Position numbers and translations under genes: made by a program. The notes beneath the pieces are model-generated. The model searched no databases, was not told the DNA's origin, and worked only from the letters and a program-made list of their open reading frames with translations. DNA of 6,531 bases from JBCAWW01 sp039024315 (GTDB lineage: Bacteria > Bacteroidota > Bacteroidia > J057), in NCBI GenBank assembly GCA_039024315.1, contig JBCCQN010000318.1:1-6531 (forward strand), in the 5' to 3' direction. This document shows, in pieces, positions 1 through 6,507 of this stretch (position 1 is the stretch's first letter; each line of letters starts with the position of its first letter).

Positions 1-1
1 C

Positions 2-400
2 GCTACCAATATCGGCATTCACTTCTTCGATCTACTTATCTGGCTATTTGGTAAGGTGCAGGACTTCAAAGTCTATCTTTCCGAGCCTCAAAAAATGAGC
101 GGTAGTATCGAGCTAGAAGGCGCAAATGTTAAATGGTACCTTTCTATCGATCGCCATGACCTGCCACAAGAAGCGAAGGATGAAGGGAAACCTACCTATC
201 GTTCCCTCACTTATGATGGCAATGAGATAGAATTTTCCACGGGTTTTACCGATCTTCATACGCGTATGTACGAGCATATCCTCTCTGGGGAATCCTTCGG
301 TATGGAAGCAGCGCGGCCTGCAATCGAACTCGTACATCGTATCCGTCAAGCCAAACTAAGTCCGGTGGACGATGGCGCACATTGGATGTTGCATAAATAA
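2..400 (+). CDS. Gfo/Idh/MocA-family dehydrogenase, WbpB/WlbA-like (UDP-N-acetylglucosaminuronate 3-dehydrogenase), C-terminal part
   Basis: This is the last 132 codons of a gene whose start lies outside the window; the frame is open from base 2 to the TAA stop. The fragment begins ATNIGIHFFDLLIWLFG, which matches the segment of Gfo/Idh/MocA enzymes that carries the active-site histidine (here residue 7 of the fragment). It continues with NVKWYLSIDRHDLP, FTDLHTRMYEHILSG and ARPAIELVHRIRQAK, a series I recognise from WbpB/WlbA proteins. In that family the enzyme oxidises C3 of UDP-N-acetylglucosaminuronic acid with NAD, preparing it for amination; this is cytosolic and feeds O-antigen or capsule synthesis. 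The epimerase gene starts 9 nt downstream, which supports one operon and the same pathway. The Rossmann domain is not visible, so cofactor use cannot be checked. A GTG at 56 opens a shorter reading of this frame, but it falls inside the conserved domain and is not the true start. The exact substrate is inferred. Confidence 0.85.
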   Translation, partial: ATNIGIHFFDLLIWLFGKVQDFKVYLSEPQKMSGSIELEGANVKWYLSIDRHDLPQEAKDEGKPTYRSLTYDGNEIEFSTGFTDLHTRMYEHILSGESFGMEAARPAIELVHRIRQAKLSPVDDGAHWMLHK

Positions 401-409
401 ATCTCTTAA

Positions 410-1549
410 ATGTCTCAAACTTTAACTTGGCTGAGTATCGTTGGTGCTAGGCCACAGTTTATCAAACTTGCCCCGCTAGTTCGTAGCATTCAAGCGCATA
501 ATGCGAGTCAAGAACAGCAAATCGAGCATATCATCGTCCATACTGGGCAGCATTATGATAAGGGGCTTTCGGATGTCTTCTTCGCAGAACTCCAAATTCC
601 CGCCCCAGATCATCACCTCGGTGTAGGTTCTGGTAGCCACGGAGCGCAAACTGCCAAAATGTTAGAAGGCGTTGAGAAGATATTCCTAGACGCTCGACCT
701 GATATGGTGATTGTTTTTGGCGATACCAATAGTACGCTTGCCGGTGCTATCGCTGCCACTAAGTTGCACATCCCTATTGCACATATTGAGGCAGGTTTAA
801 GGAGCTTCAATCGCAAGATGCCGGAAGAGATCAATCGTATCCTCACAGATCATGGTAGCGATTTATTGTTAGCACCGACTGAGACTGCAGTCAAGCATTT
901 AGTGGATGAAGGCCTAAGCGAACGTACTGTAGCTACTGGGGATATTATGTACGACACTGTGCTGCAGAATAGTGCCATCGCAGCCGAGCATTCGACTATA
1001 CTCACGGATCATGGACTAACAGCCGATGAGTATGCGCTGGTAACCATGCATCGCCCTTCGAATACTGATAATCCTGAGCGACTCAAAGCGATTTTGGATA
1101 CGCTCAATGAAATCGCTGATACCGAGTTTCCCTTGGTTTTGCCGCTTCATCCCCGTACTAAGGCGCGTTTGGCCGCTTTTAATTTGGATTGGACGCCTTC
1201 GGCGAACTTTAAGATCATCGAGCCCGTGGGCTATCTCGATATGATGCAGCTTATGTCTCAAGCTCGTATGGCCTTGACCGACTCAGGTGGACTGCAAAAG
1301 GAAGCATTCTTTCTCAACACGCCCTGCGTAACGATGCGTGATGAAACCGAATGGGATGATACCATCAATGCCGGAGCTAATGTTTTGACCGGAGCTGATC
1401 CAGCTTTGATCCGTAATGCGGTACAGGCTTGGCAAAGTAAATGGGAAAATGGCCGGCCTGATTTTACTGCGGCAGCCCGCGCTTCCTTCGGAGATGGTCA
1501 TGCAGCCGACCAAATCAGAGATGCCATACTAGACTGGATGAAAAAATGA
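410..1549 (+). CDS. Non-hydrolysing UDP-N-acetylglucosamine 2-epimerase family protein (WecB/WbpI type)
   Basis: This complete 379-residue protein has the usual length for the family, a two-domain GT-B-like fold that inverts C2 of a UDP-HexNAc sugar. Visible motifs are GARPQFIK (12-19), HTGQHYD (44-50), GDTNSTLAGA (104-113), HIEAGLRSFNRKMPEE (125-140), MHRPSNTD (213-220), HPRT (247-250), DSGGLQKEA (291-299) and RDETEW (310-315). By alignment from memory, D105, E127, E139 and H214 correspond to the catalytic D95, E117, E131 and H213 of E. coli WecB, so the active site looks intact. The preceding WbpB-like gene, 9 nt away, suggests a WbpI-like role: epimerising UDP-2,3-diacetamido-2,3-dideoxyglucuronate to the mannuronate form. 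Plain UDP-GlcNAc to UDP-ManNAc epimerisation (WecB) is equally possible from sequence alone. The ATG at 410 puts the GARPQ loop at its normal distance from the N-terminus. No Shine-Dalgarno motif is seen; the leader is A/T-rich. Confidence 0.93.
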   Translation: MSQTLTWLSIVGARPQFIKLAPLVRSIQAHNASQEQQIEHIIVHTGQHYDKGLSDVFFAELQIPAPDHHLGVGSGSHGAQTAKMLEGVEKIFLDARPDMVIVFGDTNSTLAGAIAATKLHIPIAHIEAGLRSFNRKMPEEINRILTDHGSDLLLAPTETAVKHLVDEGLSERTVATGDIMYDTVLQNSAIAAEHSTILTDHGLTADEYALVTMHRPSNTDNPERLKAILDTLNEIADTEFPLVLPLHPRTKARLAAFNLDWTPSANFKIIEPVGYLDMMQLMSQARMALTDSGGLQKEAFFLNTPCVTMRDETEWDDTINAGANVLTGADPALIRNAVQAWQSKWENGRPDFTAAARASFGDGHAADQIRDAILDWMKK

Positions 1550-1577
1550 CTAGTTTAGATTCTTAAGCCTTTGGACT

Positions 1578-1973
1578 ATGGAATTTGAAAGCTGGGTCTT
1601 TCCTCTGACGATATTGCCGGGTATTGGTCTGATGATCATGTCTACCACCAATTGGTCGGTAGCCTTGACTGGCGAAATCAACGATCTCTTCGAAAAGCAA
1701 GCATGTGATCGCAGCATCCTGCAACGAAAAGTAAAACAGCTTAGACTCATCAACAATGCCTTGGTGAGTCTTTATGCGTCTGTAACCATGTGTACCCTAG
1801 GAGGCTTTATCGGCTCCATTTGGAATGCCAGCACCATGGAATCCGGTATTTTGATCGTTACGCTATTTGTAGCCGTGGGGATCGCCTGCCTGTTAGCGGG
1901 AGCGATTATGCTGATTATTTATGCCTTTCGAGCGGTAGTGATCAAGCAAGACCAATTTGTGTCGCGATTGTAG
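1578..1973 (+). CDS. Small membrane protein, probable DUF2721 family
   Basis: The protein is 131 residues with three likely membrane segments at about residues 7-24, 60-82 and 89-117. Between the first and second is a polar, charged stretch of about 35 residues (GEINDLFEKQ to KVKQLRLINN) that is probably helical. This layout, the length, and the pattern of a short helix, an E/R-rich loop with a QLR.I.NAL motif, and two closing helices resemble DUF2721 (PF11026), whose function is unknown. ATG 1578 is the only ATG between the in-frame TAG at 1551-1553 and the conserved part, so the start is fairly secure. The gene begins 28 nt after the epimerase and reads the same way, so co-transcription is likely, but nothing shows a role in sugar metabolism. 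Its TAG stop is the first three bases of the 26-bp palindrome. Family assignment rests on pattern memory. Confidence 0.72.
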   Translation: MEFESWVFPLTILPGIGLMIMSTTNWSVALTGEINDLFEKQACDRSILQRKVKQLRLINNALVSLYASVTMCTLGGFIGSIWNASTMESGILIVTLFVAVGIACLLAGAIMLIIYAFRAVVIKQDQFVSRL

Positions 1974-1996
1974 AGACGCAAAATTTTGCGTCTCTA
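1971..1996. repeat. Perfect 26-bp palindrome at convergent gene ends, possible bidirectional terminator
   Basis: The half-site TAGAGACGCAAAA is followed immediately by its exact reverse complement. All 26 bp match; the next pair outward (1970 g, 1997 g) does not. The centre AAAATTTT would form the loop, leaving a GC-containing stem of about 9 bp ending in A/U pairs. It lies between two converging genes and supplies the stop codon of the upstream one, so a transcription-terminating hairpin acting in both directions is reasonable. There is no clear U-tract after the stem on either strand beyond the loop bases. It may instead be one copy of a dispersed palindromic repeat: similar GTAGAGACG-type palindromes are abundant between genes in some filamentous cyanobacteria, as I recall. 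The palindrome is directly seen; its role is inferred. Confidence 0.9.
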
Positions 1997-2000
1997 GCGT

Positions 2001-2019
2001 AAGCGTTCCGCGCAGCGGT
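2001..2019 (+). repeat. 19-bp repeat, copy 1 (intergenic)
   Basis: AAGCGTTCCGCGCAGCGGT lies just after the palindrome and overlaps the last base of the DUF1501 stop codon. It contains a small dyad, CCGC-GCA-GCGG, that could form a 4-bp hairpin. The same 19 bases occur once more, inverted, at 4052-4070. Identity stops exactly at both ends. A 19-bp match by chance in a window of this size is very unlikely, so it is probably a member of a dispersed short repeat family, though only two full copies are visible. Confidence 0.75.
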
Positions 2020-3455
2020 CACATCAAAATATCCTTGATCACATGCCCATGCACATCGGTCAGACGGATGTCGCGCCCTCCAAAACGGTAGGTAAGCCGC
2101 TCGTGATCCATGCCCAACAAATGTAGCATCGTCGCGTGTAGGTCATGGATGGTCGTAGGGTTTTCGACTACTCTATAGCCATATTCATCGGTTTTGCCAT
2201 AGACGGTTCCACCTTTGATCCCTCCGCCTGCCATCCAAATCGAAAAGGCCGAAGGATTATGATCACGACCATCCCCTCCTTGAGAAAAAGGAGTGCGCCC
2301 AAATTCTCCCGCAAATACTACCAAAGTATCTTCTAATAAACCGCGCCATTTGAGATCCTTGAGCAATCCCGCGATGGGTTGGTCTACGGCATGCGCATTG
2401 CGCTCGTGCCCATTTTTGAGGTCGCTATGCTGATCCCAGCGATCAGCCGCCACTTGTGGACAAGTCAATTCTACAAAGCGTACGCCCTTTTCAACCAAGC
2501 GACGCGCTAAAAGGCATTGAGCACCATAGTTACGAGTGTGTTCGTCTTCGTCCAGCATACCATATAGCTTCCGCGTGAGCAAGCTCTCATTGCGAAGATT
2601 CGCCACTTCAGGTACCGACAACTGCATCCGTGCCGCCATCTCATAGTTTTGAATCGCAGATTCGATGGCATCATTAGGGCCTAGTTGCGCTTGGAGCTGA
2701 GCGTCAAGCGATTGCATGGCAAGCAACTTTTGTTTTTGATGCGCATCGCTAGGCTCAGTAGGAGAAACGTTCGCCAAAGGCGTATCTCCCGAACGAAATA
2801 TCGAAGCTTGATAAGATGCCGGTAAAAAGCCAGAGGTGAAATTATCCAAACCACCTGGCGGTATCAATCCACTATCTAGCACCACATAAGCAGGTAGATT
2901 TTGGTTTTCGCTGCCTAGACCATACTGGATCCAAGCGCCCATACTCGGCCGCCCCTGAATGCCAATCCCAGTATGCAAAAAGTAGTTCGCGTTGGTATGC
3001 TCTGGGAAGCGAGAAGTCATCGAATGTACCATCGCAATATCATCCACACAAGTCGCAATATGGAGGAAGAGATCACTCATCCACATGCCTGATTCGCCAT
3101 ACTGCTTGAAGTCCCAGAGGCTAGGCATCAGACTGCCGATATCATCAAATTGGGTATTGTCAACTTTGAATTTTACGTAGGGATTTTGGCCTCTCTCGGC
3201 ATATAGGCGTGGTTTAGGGTCAAAGCTGTCCACTTGAGAGATTCCACCATCCATATACAAAAAGATGATGCTTTTGGCTTTCGGAGCAAAATGTGTAGAG
3301 GGCAAGAGGCCTTCTTTCACTCCTGCGGAGAACGCTTTTTTCTCCTCAGCCAAGCAGCCCAATCCACCCATCATACTTAGCAGGGCAAGACCGCCAAAAC
3401 CTTGCTTACAGCGATTGAGCATCTGGCGACGACTGATATGTTGAGGATGCTTCAT
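2019..3455 (-). CDS. DUF1501 family protein with Tat signal
   Basis: This 478-residue protein has the normal length for the planctomycete-type DUF1501 family (PF07394), which is related in fold to the alkaline phosphatase/sulfatase group. The N-terminus has a twin-arginine motif SRRQMLNR (8-15) and a hydrophobic stretch to about residue 34, so export by Tat is likely. The LGC at 32-34 is only a weak lipobox. Family motifs follow in order: IIFLYMDGGISQVDSFDPKP (63-82), PSMGAWIQYGLGSENQNLP (170-188), ARRLVEKGVRFVEL (317-330), DQHSD (341-345), VFAGEFGRTP (380-389), GRDHNP (396-401), GGIKGGTVYG (411-420), HDLHATMLHLLG (437-448) and FGGRDIRLTDVHG (458-470). The Asp/His-rich motifs are plausible metal ligands. 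The start overlaps the stop of the cytochrome-domain gene as ATGA, the standard arrangement for these partners. Family membership is clear; no reaction has been established for the family, so the function remains open. Confidence 0.95.
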   Translation of the reverse strand: MKHPQHISRRQMLNRCKQGFGGLALLSMMGGLGCLAEEKKAFSAGVKEGLLPSTHFAPKAKSIIFLYMDGGISQVDSFDPKPRLYAERGQNPYVKFKVDNTQFDDIGSLMPSLWDFKQYGESGMWMSDLFLHIATCVDDIAMVHSMTSRFPEHTNANYFLHTGIGIQGRPSMGAWIQYGLGSENQNLPAYVVLDSGLIPPGGLDNFTSGFLPASYQASIFRSGDTPLANVSPTEPSDAHQKQKLLAMQSLDAQLQAQLGPNDAIESAIQNYEMAARMQLSVPEVANLRNESLLTRKLYGMLDEDEHTRNYGAQCLLARRLVEKGVRFVELTCPQVAADRWDQHSDLKNGHERNAHAVDQPIAGLLKDLKWRGLLEDTLVVFAGEFGRTPFSQGGDGRDHNPSAFSIWMAGGGIKGGTVYGKTDEYGYRVVENPTTIHDLHATMLHLLGMDHERLTYRFGGRDIRLTDVHGHVIKDILM

Positions 3456-6289
3456 AGCAAAAAGATAAACTCCTTAAGGTTGATCAGCATATGGGTATAG
3501 TCCGCCCAAGCCTTGGCCTGAGCATCAGGATCTTCCGGATATAGCAGTGCTTGAGATTGCAGGAATGCTTGGCCGCTTTTTATCTCCTCTGCCCTTGGCG
3601 AACGCGCAAATGCCTGTTCGTAAAGTAGGCTAATGCGTGCTTCGGTTTGTAGGCTGTCCTTTGCGTTGTTTTCCGCCCAATAGCGAGCCTGCTCCTGCAC
3701 AAATGGATCATTCATTAAACTTAGGCTCTGAGCGGGTACATTGGAGACATTGCGTTTGCCGAAGGCTGTAAAGGGCACCGGAAAGTCGAAAGCCTGCAAA
3801 AAGGGCGGTAAAAAGTTGCGGCGTATACCCTGATACACAGAACGTCTACCCATCCCATCCAAAGGCCCGCTTACTCTCGGCCTTCCCCGTCCCCGCATGA
3901 ATTCCGTTAGATGTATCGGCACCGTTTCTCCATACATAGTGGTATCCAAGCAACCCGAAACAGCGAGTATGCCATCACGTATGGCTTCCGCTTCTAGACG
4001 TCTAACACTGAAATGGGAGAGATAAAGATTTTGAGGATCTTTTTGTTGGCTACCGCTGCGCGGAACGCTTGCCCTTTGGAAGGTTTCGCTTAGGACCATC
4101 GCTCTCAGCATGGCTTTGATAGACCAGTTCTCTGTTTGGAACCTTAGGGCTAATTCATCTAATAGTTCAGGATGAGTCGGAAGCTTGCCTTGCAAACCAA
4201 AATTGTCCGGAGTAGCTACTAAGCCTCTTCCAAAGACATAGTGCCACAGCCGATTTACCATGACTCTAGCGGCGATGGGATTGTCCGGACTAACAATGGA
4301 TTCAGCAAAATCTAAACGGTGGTCGCGTTCGCCGATATAGGCGCTCCCTCCCCCTAAAGCAGACAAAAAGGCATGTGGTAAAAGGGTATCCGCTCGCTGA
4401 TCCACCTGCCCCCTCTCAAATACCGGGCTATAGACAGCCCCTCCCTCCTTCATGGCCGTAAAATACTGATGGGATTGGAGAGAGCTGAAGTCGATTTTCT
4501 GAGGAATTAAGTCCTCGCTGATGCTTTGAAAAGCTTGATGCTTAACTCTGTATGCTGGTTCTGATGGTTTTTTGCCATTGTGCGCTACGGCCCATTGAAC
4601 TTCAATCCATGCGTCTTTGTCCCTCTTTAGGTTATGGCGCTCATAGATGCCCGGTAATATTTCTAAATAGGCTTTGCGGCCCTGATAAGGTTTCAGATTG
4701 TCAATTTGGACGGTGTGCCACTTGTCGTTATAAACTCGCCTCTCGAGCTGCCCATAGATAGGGAATTGGATGAGCTGGAAATTTTCGATGATCAATCTTA
4801 CCACTGATCCATGACCCCTTACTTTGAGGGAGATGATATCTTTATCCAAGGTGAAGTTCGGAGAACGCAATGCCCCTGGAATGCCCTTGCCATATAAGTC
4901 GGAGCGCATAGAACCCATTGCGATAGCCTTGACTCGTAATTTTTTCTCATCAAGCAAAGGTCTGCTGGCAGTATTTCCCGCCCTAAAAGCCGGACCGTCA
5001 GCAATCCAATTCTCAGTACTAGCGTTCCGAAAATCGGCTAATACCTGTACCGTATCTGGCCAAAGGCTATGAATATCTTGGGAAGAAACTGGAAGATTTA
5101 AAAACGCTCGTAAGGCTTCCATTTGCTTTTGATCCTTCTTGATCTGTGCTTCCCAGTCCCCTAATCCAGCGCCATAGCGGTGAAAGCGAGCGCTTTCAAA
5201 CAAGCCGTACATCTGGTAATAGTCCTTAGTCGGGATAGGGTCGAATTTATGGTCATGGCAACGAGCGCAACTAACCGTAAGGCCCAAAAATGCTTTGCTG
5301 GTGAGGTCGATATTGTTGTCGATGCGATCGGCCTCTTCTTGTTTGATATTGACGGGACTGTGTTTTCCTTCTCCTAGCGCCATATACATGGTGCCATAAA
5401 CGGATTCGTTTTCCTGAGTGATAGCGTTCCGCCGAGGGCGTTCTAATAAATCACCTGCCAAATGCTCCCGCACCAATTGATCGTAAGGAACATCCTGATT
5501 GAAGGCCCTGATCAAATAGTCTCGATATCGCCAAGCGCCATCAATGGCATAGTCAAATTCATGACCTTGGGTATCAGCATAGCGCATAAGGTCCATCCAA
5601 TGCCTGGCCCAGCGCTCTCCAAAACGAGGCGAAGCGAGATAGTATTCCACCCAGCCTGCATAAGCCCTCTGGCTCGTATCTGTCCGAAAAGCTTCCAGTT
5701 CGGCTAGGCTAGGGGGTAGGCCCGTCAGAACATAAGATAGTCGACGAAATCTTTGCTGCGCAGGCGCTCTAGGGCTGAGGGCAAGGTCCTGCTCCTCAAT
5801 GCTTTCTTCGATGAGTTGATCAATCAGCGTTGTAGTATTAAGTGAACTAGGCTGACTAGATTTGGGCGGTACAAAGGCCCAAAACTTTTCCCAGTCGGCT
5901 CCTTGTTCTATCCATTTTTCGAGGATGGCTTTTTCGTAATCGGTTAGTACTTTTTTACTTTCTGGCGGCGGCATGATCATTTCCGGATCCTCGCTATGAA
6001 TACGCTGCCAAAGTCCGCTTTCCTCCGCATCTCCCTCTACAATAGCCTGGATACCACTCTCTAGTAAAGCCTTTGCGCCTTCTTCGGTATCCAAACGTAA
6101 GTCAGCTTTACGACTCGTAGGGTCTGGACCGTGGCAACTAAAACAGTTTTGAGAAAGAAGGGGACGGACATGAAAGTTGAAGCTCACCTCATCGGGGATA
6201 TGAGTTTCGCTGCCTTTGCTCGCGCTAAAAATGACCCAAAGTAAAGTGGGTAAACTGATCAAGATCAGCCAGCGTAGTAGTCCATTCAT
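3452..6289 (-). CDS. PSCyt1-DUF1549(PSCyt2)-DUF1553(PSD1) exported cytochrome-domain protein
   Basis: The protein has 945 residues. A signal or anchor helix (about 5-23) is followed by the PSCyt1 c-type haem domain: CFSCHGPD with the haem motif at 49-53, and IMPPP with M106 as probable second iron ligand. DUF1549 (about 155-365) has SYVLTGLPPS, FGERWARHWMDLMRYADT and CARCHDHKFDPIP; its CXXCH at 341-345 is a family feature and may be a second haem site. A beta-rich middle segment (about 410-580) resembles a jelly-roll or carbohydrate-binding fold. DUF1553 (about 655-930) shows NPIAARVMVNRLWHYVFGRG, RRLEAEAIRDG and NVPAQSLSLMNDPF. The start is well fixed: an in-frame TAG lies five codons upstream with no other start between. 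The 4-nt overlap with the DUF1501 gene indicates coupling. The protein probably acts in the periplasm or at the cell surface; a redox or polymer-processing role is inferred, not known. A 19-bp repeat lies inside the gene at codons 740-746. Alternative calls are unlikely given the full domain string. Confidence 0.95.
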   Translation of the reverse strand: MNGLLRWLILISLPTLLWVIFSASKGSETHIPDEVSFNFHVRPLLSQNCFSCHGPDPTSRKADLRLDTEEGAKALLESGIQAIVEGDAEESGLWQRIHSEDPEMIMPPPESKKVLTDYEKAILEKWIEQGADWEKFWAFVPPKSSQPSSLNTTTLIDQLIEESIEEQDLALSPRAPAQQRFRRLSYVLTGLPPSLAELEAFRTDTSQRAYAGWVEYYLASPRFGERWARHWMDLMRYADTQGHEFDYAIDGAWRYRDYLIRAFNQDVPYDQLVREHLAGDLLERPRRNAITQENESVYGTMYMALGEGKHSPVNIKQEEADRIDNNIDLTSKAFLGLTVSCARCHDHKFDPIPTKDYYQMYGLFESARFHRYGAGLGDWEAQIKKDQKQMEALRAFLNLPVSSQDIHSLWPDTVQVLADFRNASTENWIADGPAFRAGNTASRPLLDEKKLRVKAIAMGSMRSDLYGKGIPGALRSPNFTLDKDIISLKVRGHGSVVRLIIENFQLIQFPIYGQLERRVYNDKWHTVQIDNLKPYQGRKAYLEILPGIYERHNLKRDKDAWIEVQWAVAHNGKKPSEPAYRVKHQAFQSISEDLIPQKIDFSSLQSHQYFTAMKEGGAVYSPVFERGQVDQRADTLLPHAFLSALGGGSAYIGERDHRLDFAESIVSPDNPIAARVMVNRLWHYVFGRGLVATPDNFGLQGKLPTHPELLDELALRFQTENWSIKAMLRAMVLSETFQRASVPRSGSQQKDPQNLYLSHFSVRRLEAEAIRDGILAVSGCLDTTMYGETVPIHLTEFMRGRGRPRVSGPLDGMGRRSVYQGIRRNFLPPFLQAFDFPVPFTAFGKRNVSNVPAQSLSLMNDPFVQEQARYWAENNAKDSLQTEARISLLYEQAFARSPRAEEIKSGQAFLQSQALLYPEDPDAQAKAWADYTHMLINLKEFIFLL
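4052..4070 (-). repeat. 19-bp repeat, copy 2 (inside the cytochrome-domain gene)
   Basis: On the - strand this reads AAGCGTTCCGCGCAGCGGT, identical to the intergenic copy at 2001-2019. It is translated in frame as SVPRSG (residues 741-746), in the variable linker after the conserved ETFQRAS part of PSD1 and before the DPQNLYL segment. The linker is a tolerant site, so the repeat may have been accepted there without disturbing the fold. Confidence 0.75.
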
Positions 6290-6297
6290 AGCTATTG

Positions 6298-6329
6298 AGT
6301 ACTAAGACGAAAGTAGGTAGTACTAAGAC
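6298..6329. repeat. Two 11-bp direct repeats, 21-bp period, in the operon leader
   Basis: AGTACTAAGAC occurs at 6298-6308 and again at 6319-6329. The start-to-start distance of 21 bp is two turns of the helix, so two protein subunits could bind on the same face. The nearer copy lies 9 bp upstream of the cytochrome-domain ATG. Each copy contains the small palindrome AGTACT. Position suggests an operator or a leader-RNA signal for the two-gene operon; a recent duplication of a 21-bp segment is the simpler alternative, although the intervening bases differ from those that follow the second copy. Confidence 0.6.
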
Positions 6330-6507
6330 ATATGAAGGTAATTAGCTCATTATGCCAGACTATCTATTTTCGATCGATTACTTAAGATACGGGAAATTGA
6401 GTGCTTTTAAAAAGAGCGTAGTTTGGGACCGGTACCGCTTTTTAGCATTATTGAAGGGCTGATTTATTGAATTTTTGAATGAAAAAAAGATACTTTGTGC
6501 ATTCTCT

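Noticed and set aside
1790..2002. Open frame on the + strand overlapping the DUF2721-like gene
   Set aside because: It lies mostly inside that gene in another frame, with no coherent domain or hydrophobic pattern.
3470..3475. AAGGAG on the - strand upstream of the DUF1501 ATG as a Shine-Dalgarno site
   Set aside because: The spacing to the ATG is 14 nt, too long, and the bases encode Lys-Glu in the NLKEF end that is conserved in PSD1 proteins; coupling through the ATGA overlap explains translation better.
6403..6417. GCTTTTAAAAAGAGC as a terminator hairpin
   Set aside because: The stem is short with a G-T wobble and almost no loop, and no U-tract follows.
6352..6462. 36-codon + strand reading frame starting MPDYLFSIDYLR
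   Set aside because: It is short, lies in the A/T-rich leader of the opposite-strand operon, has no ribosome-binding signal, and resembles no family I recognise; a chance frame is more likely.
6474..6497. TTTG and TACTTTG as a Bacteroidota-type promoter on the + strand
   Set aside because: The gap is 13 bp instead of about 19, and the second box is one base short of TAnnTTTG.
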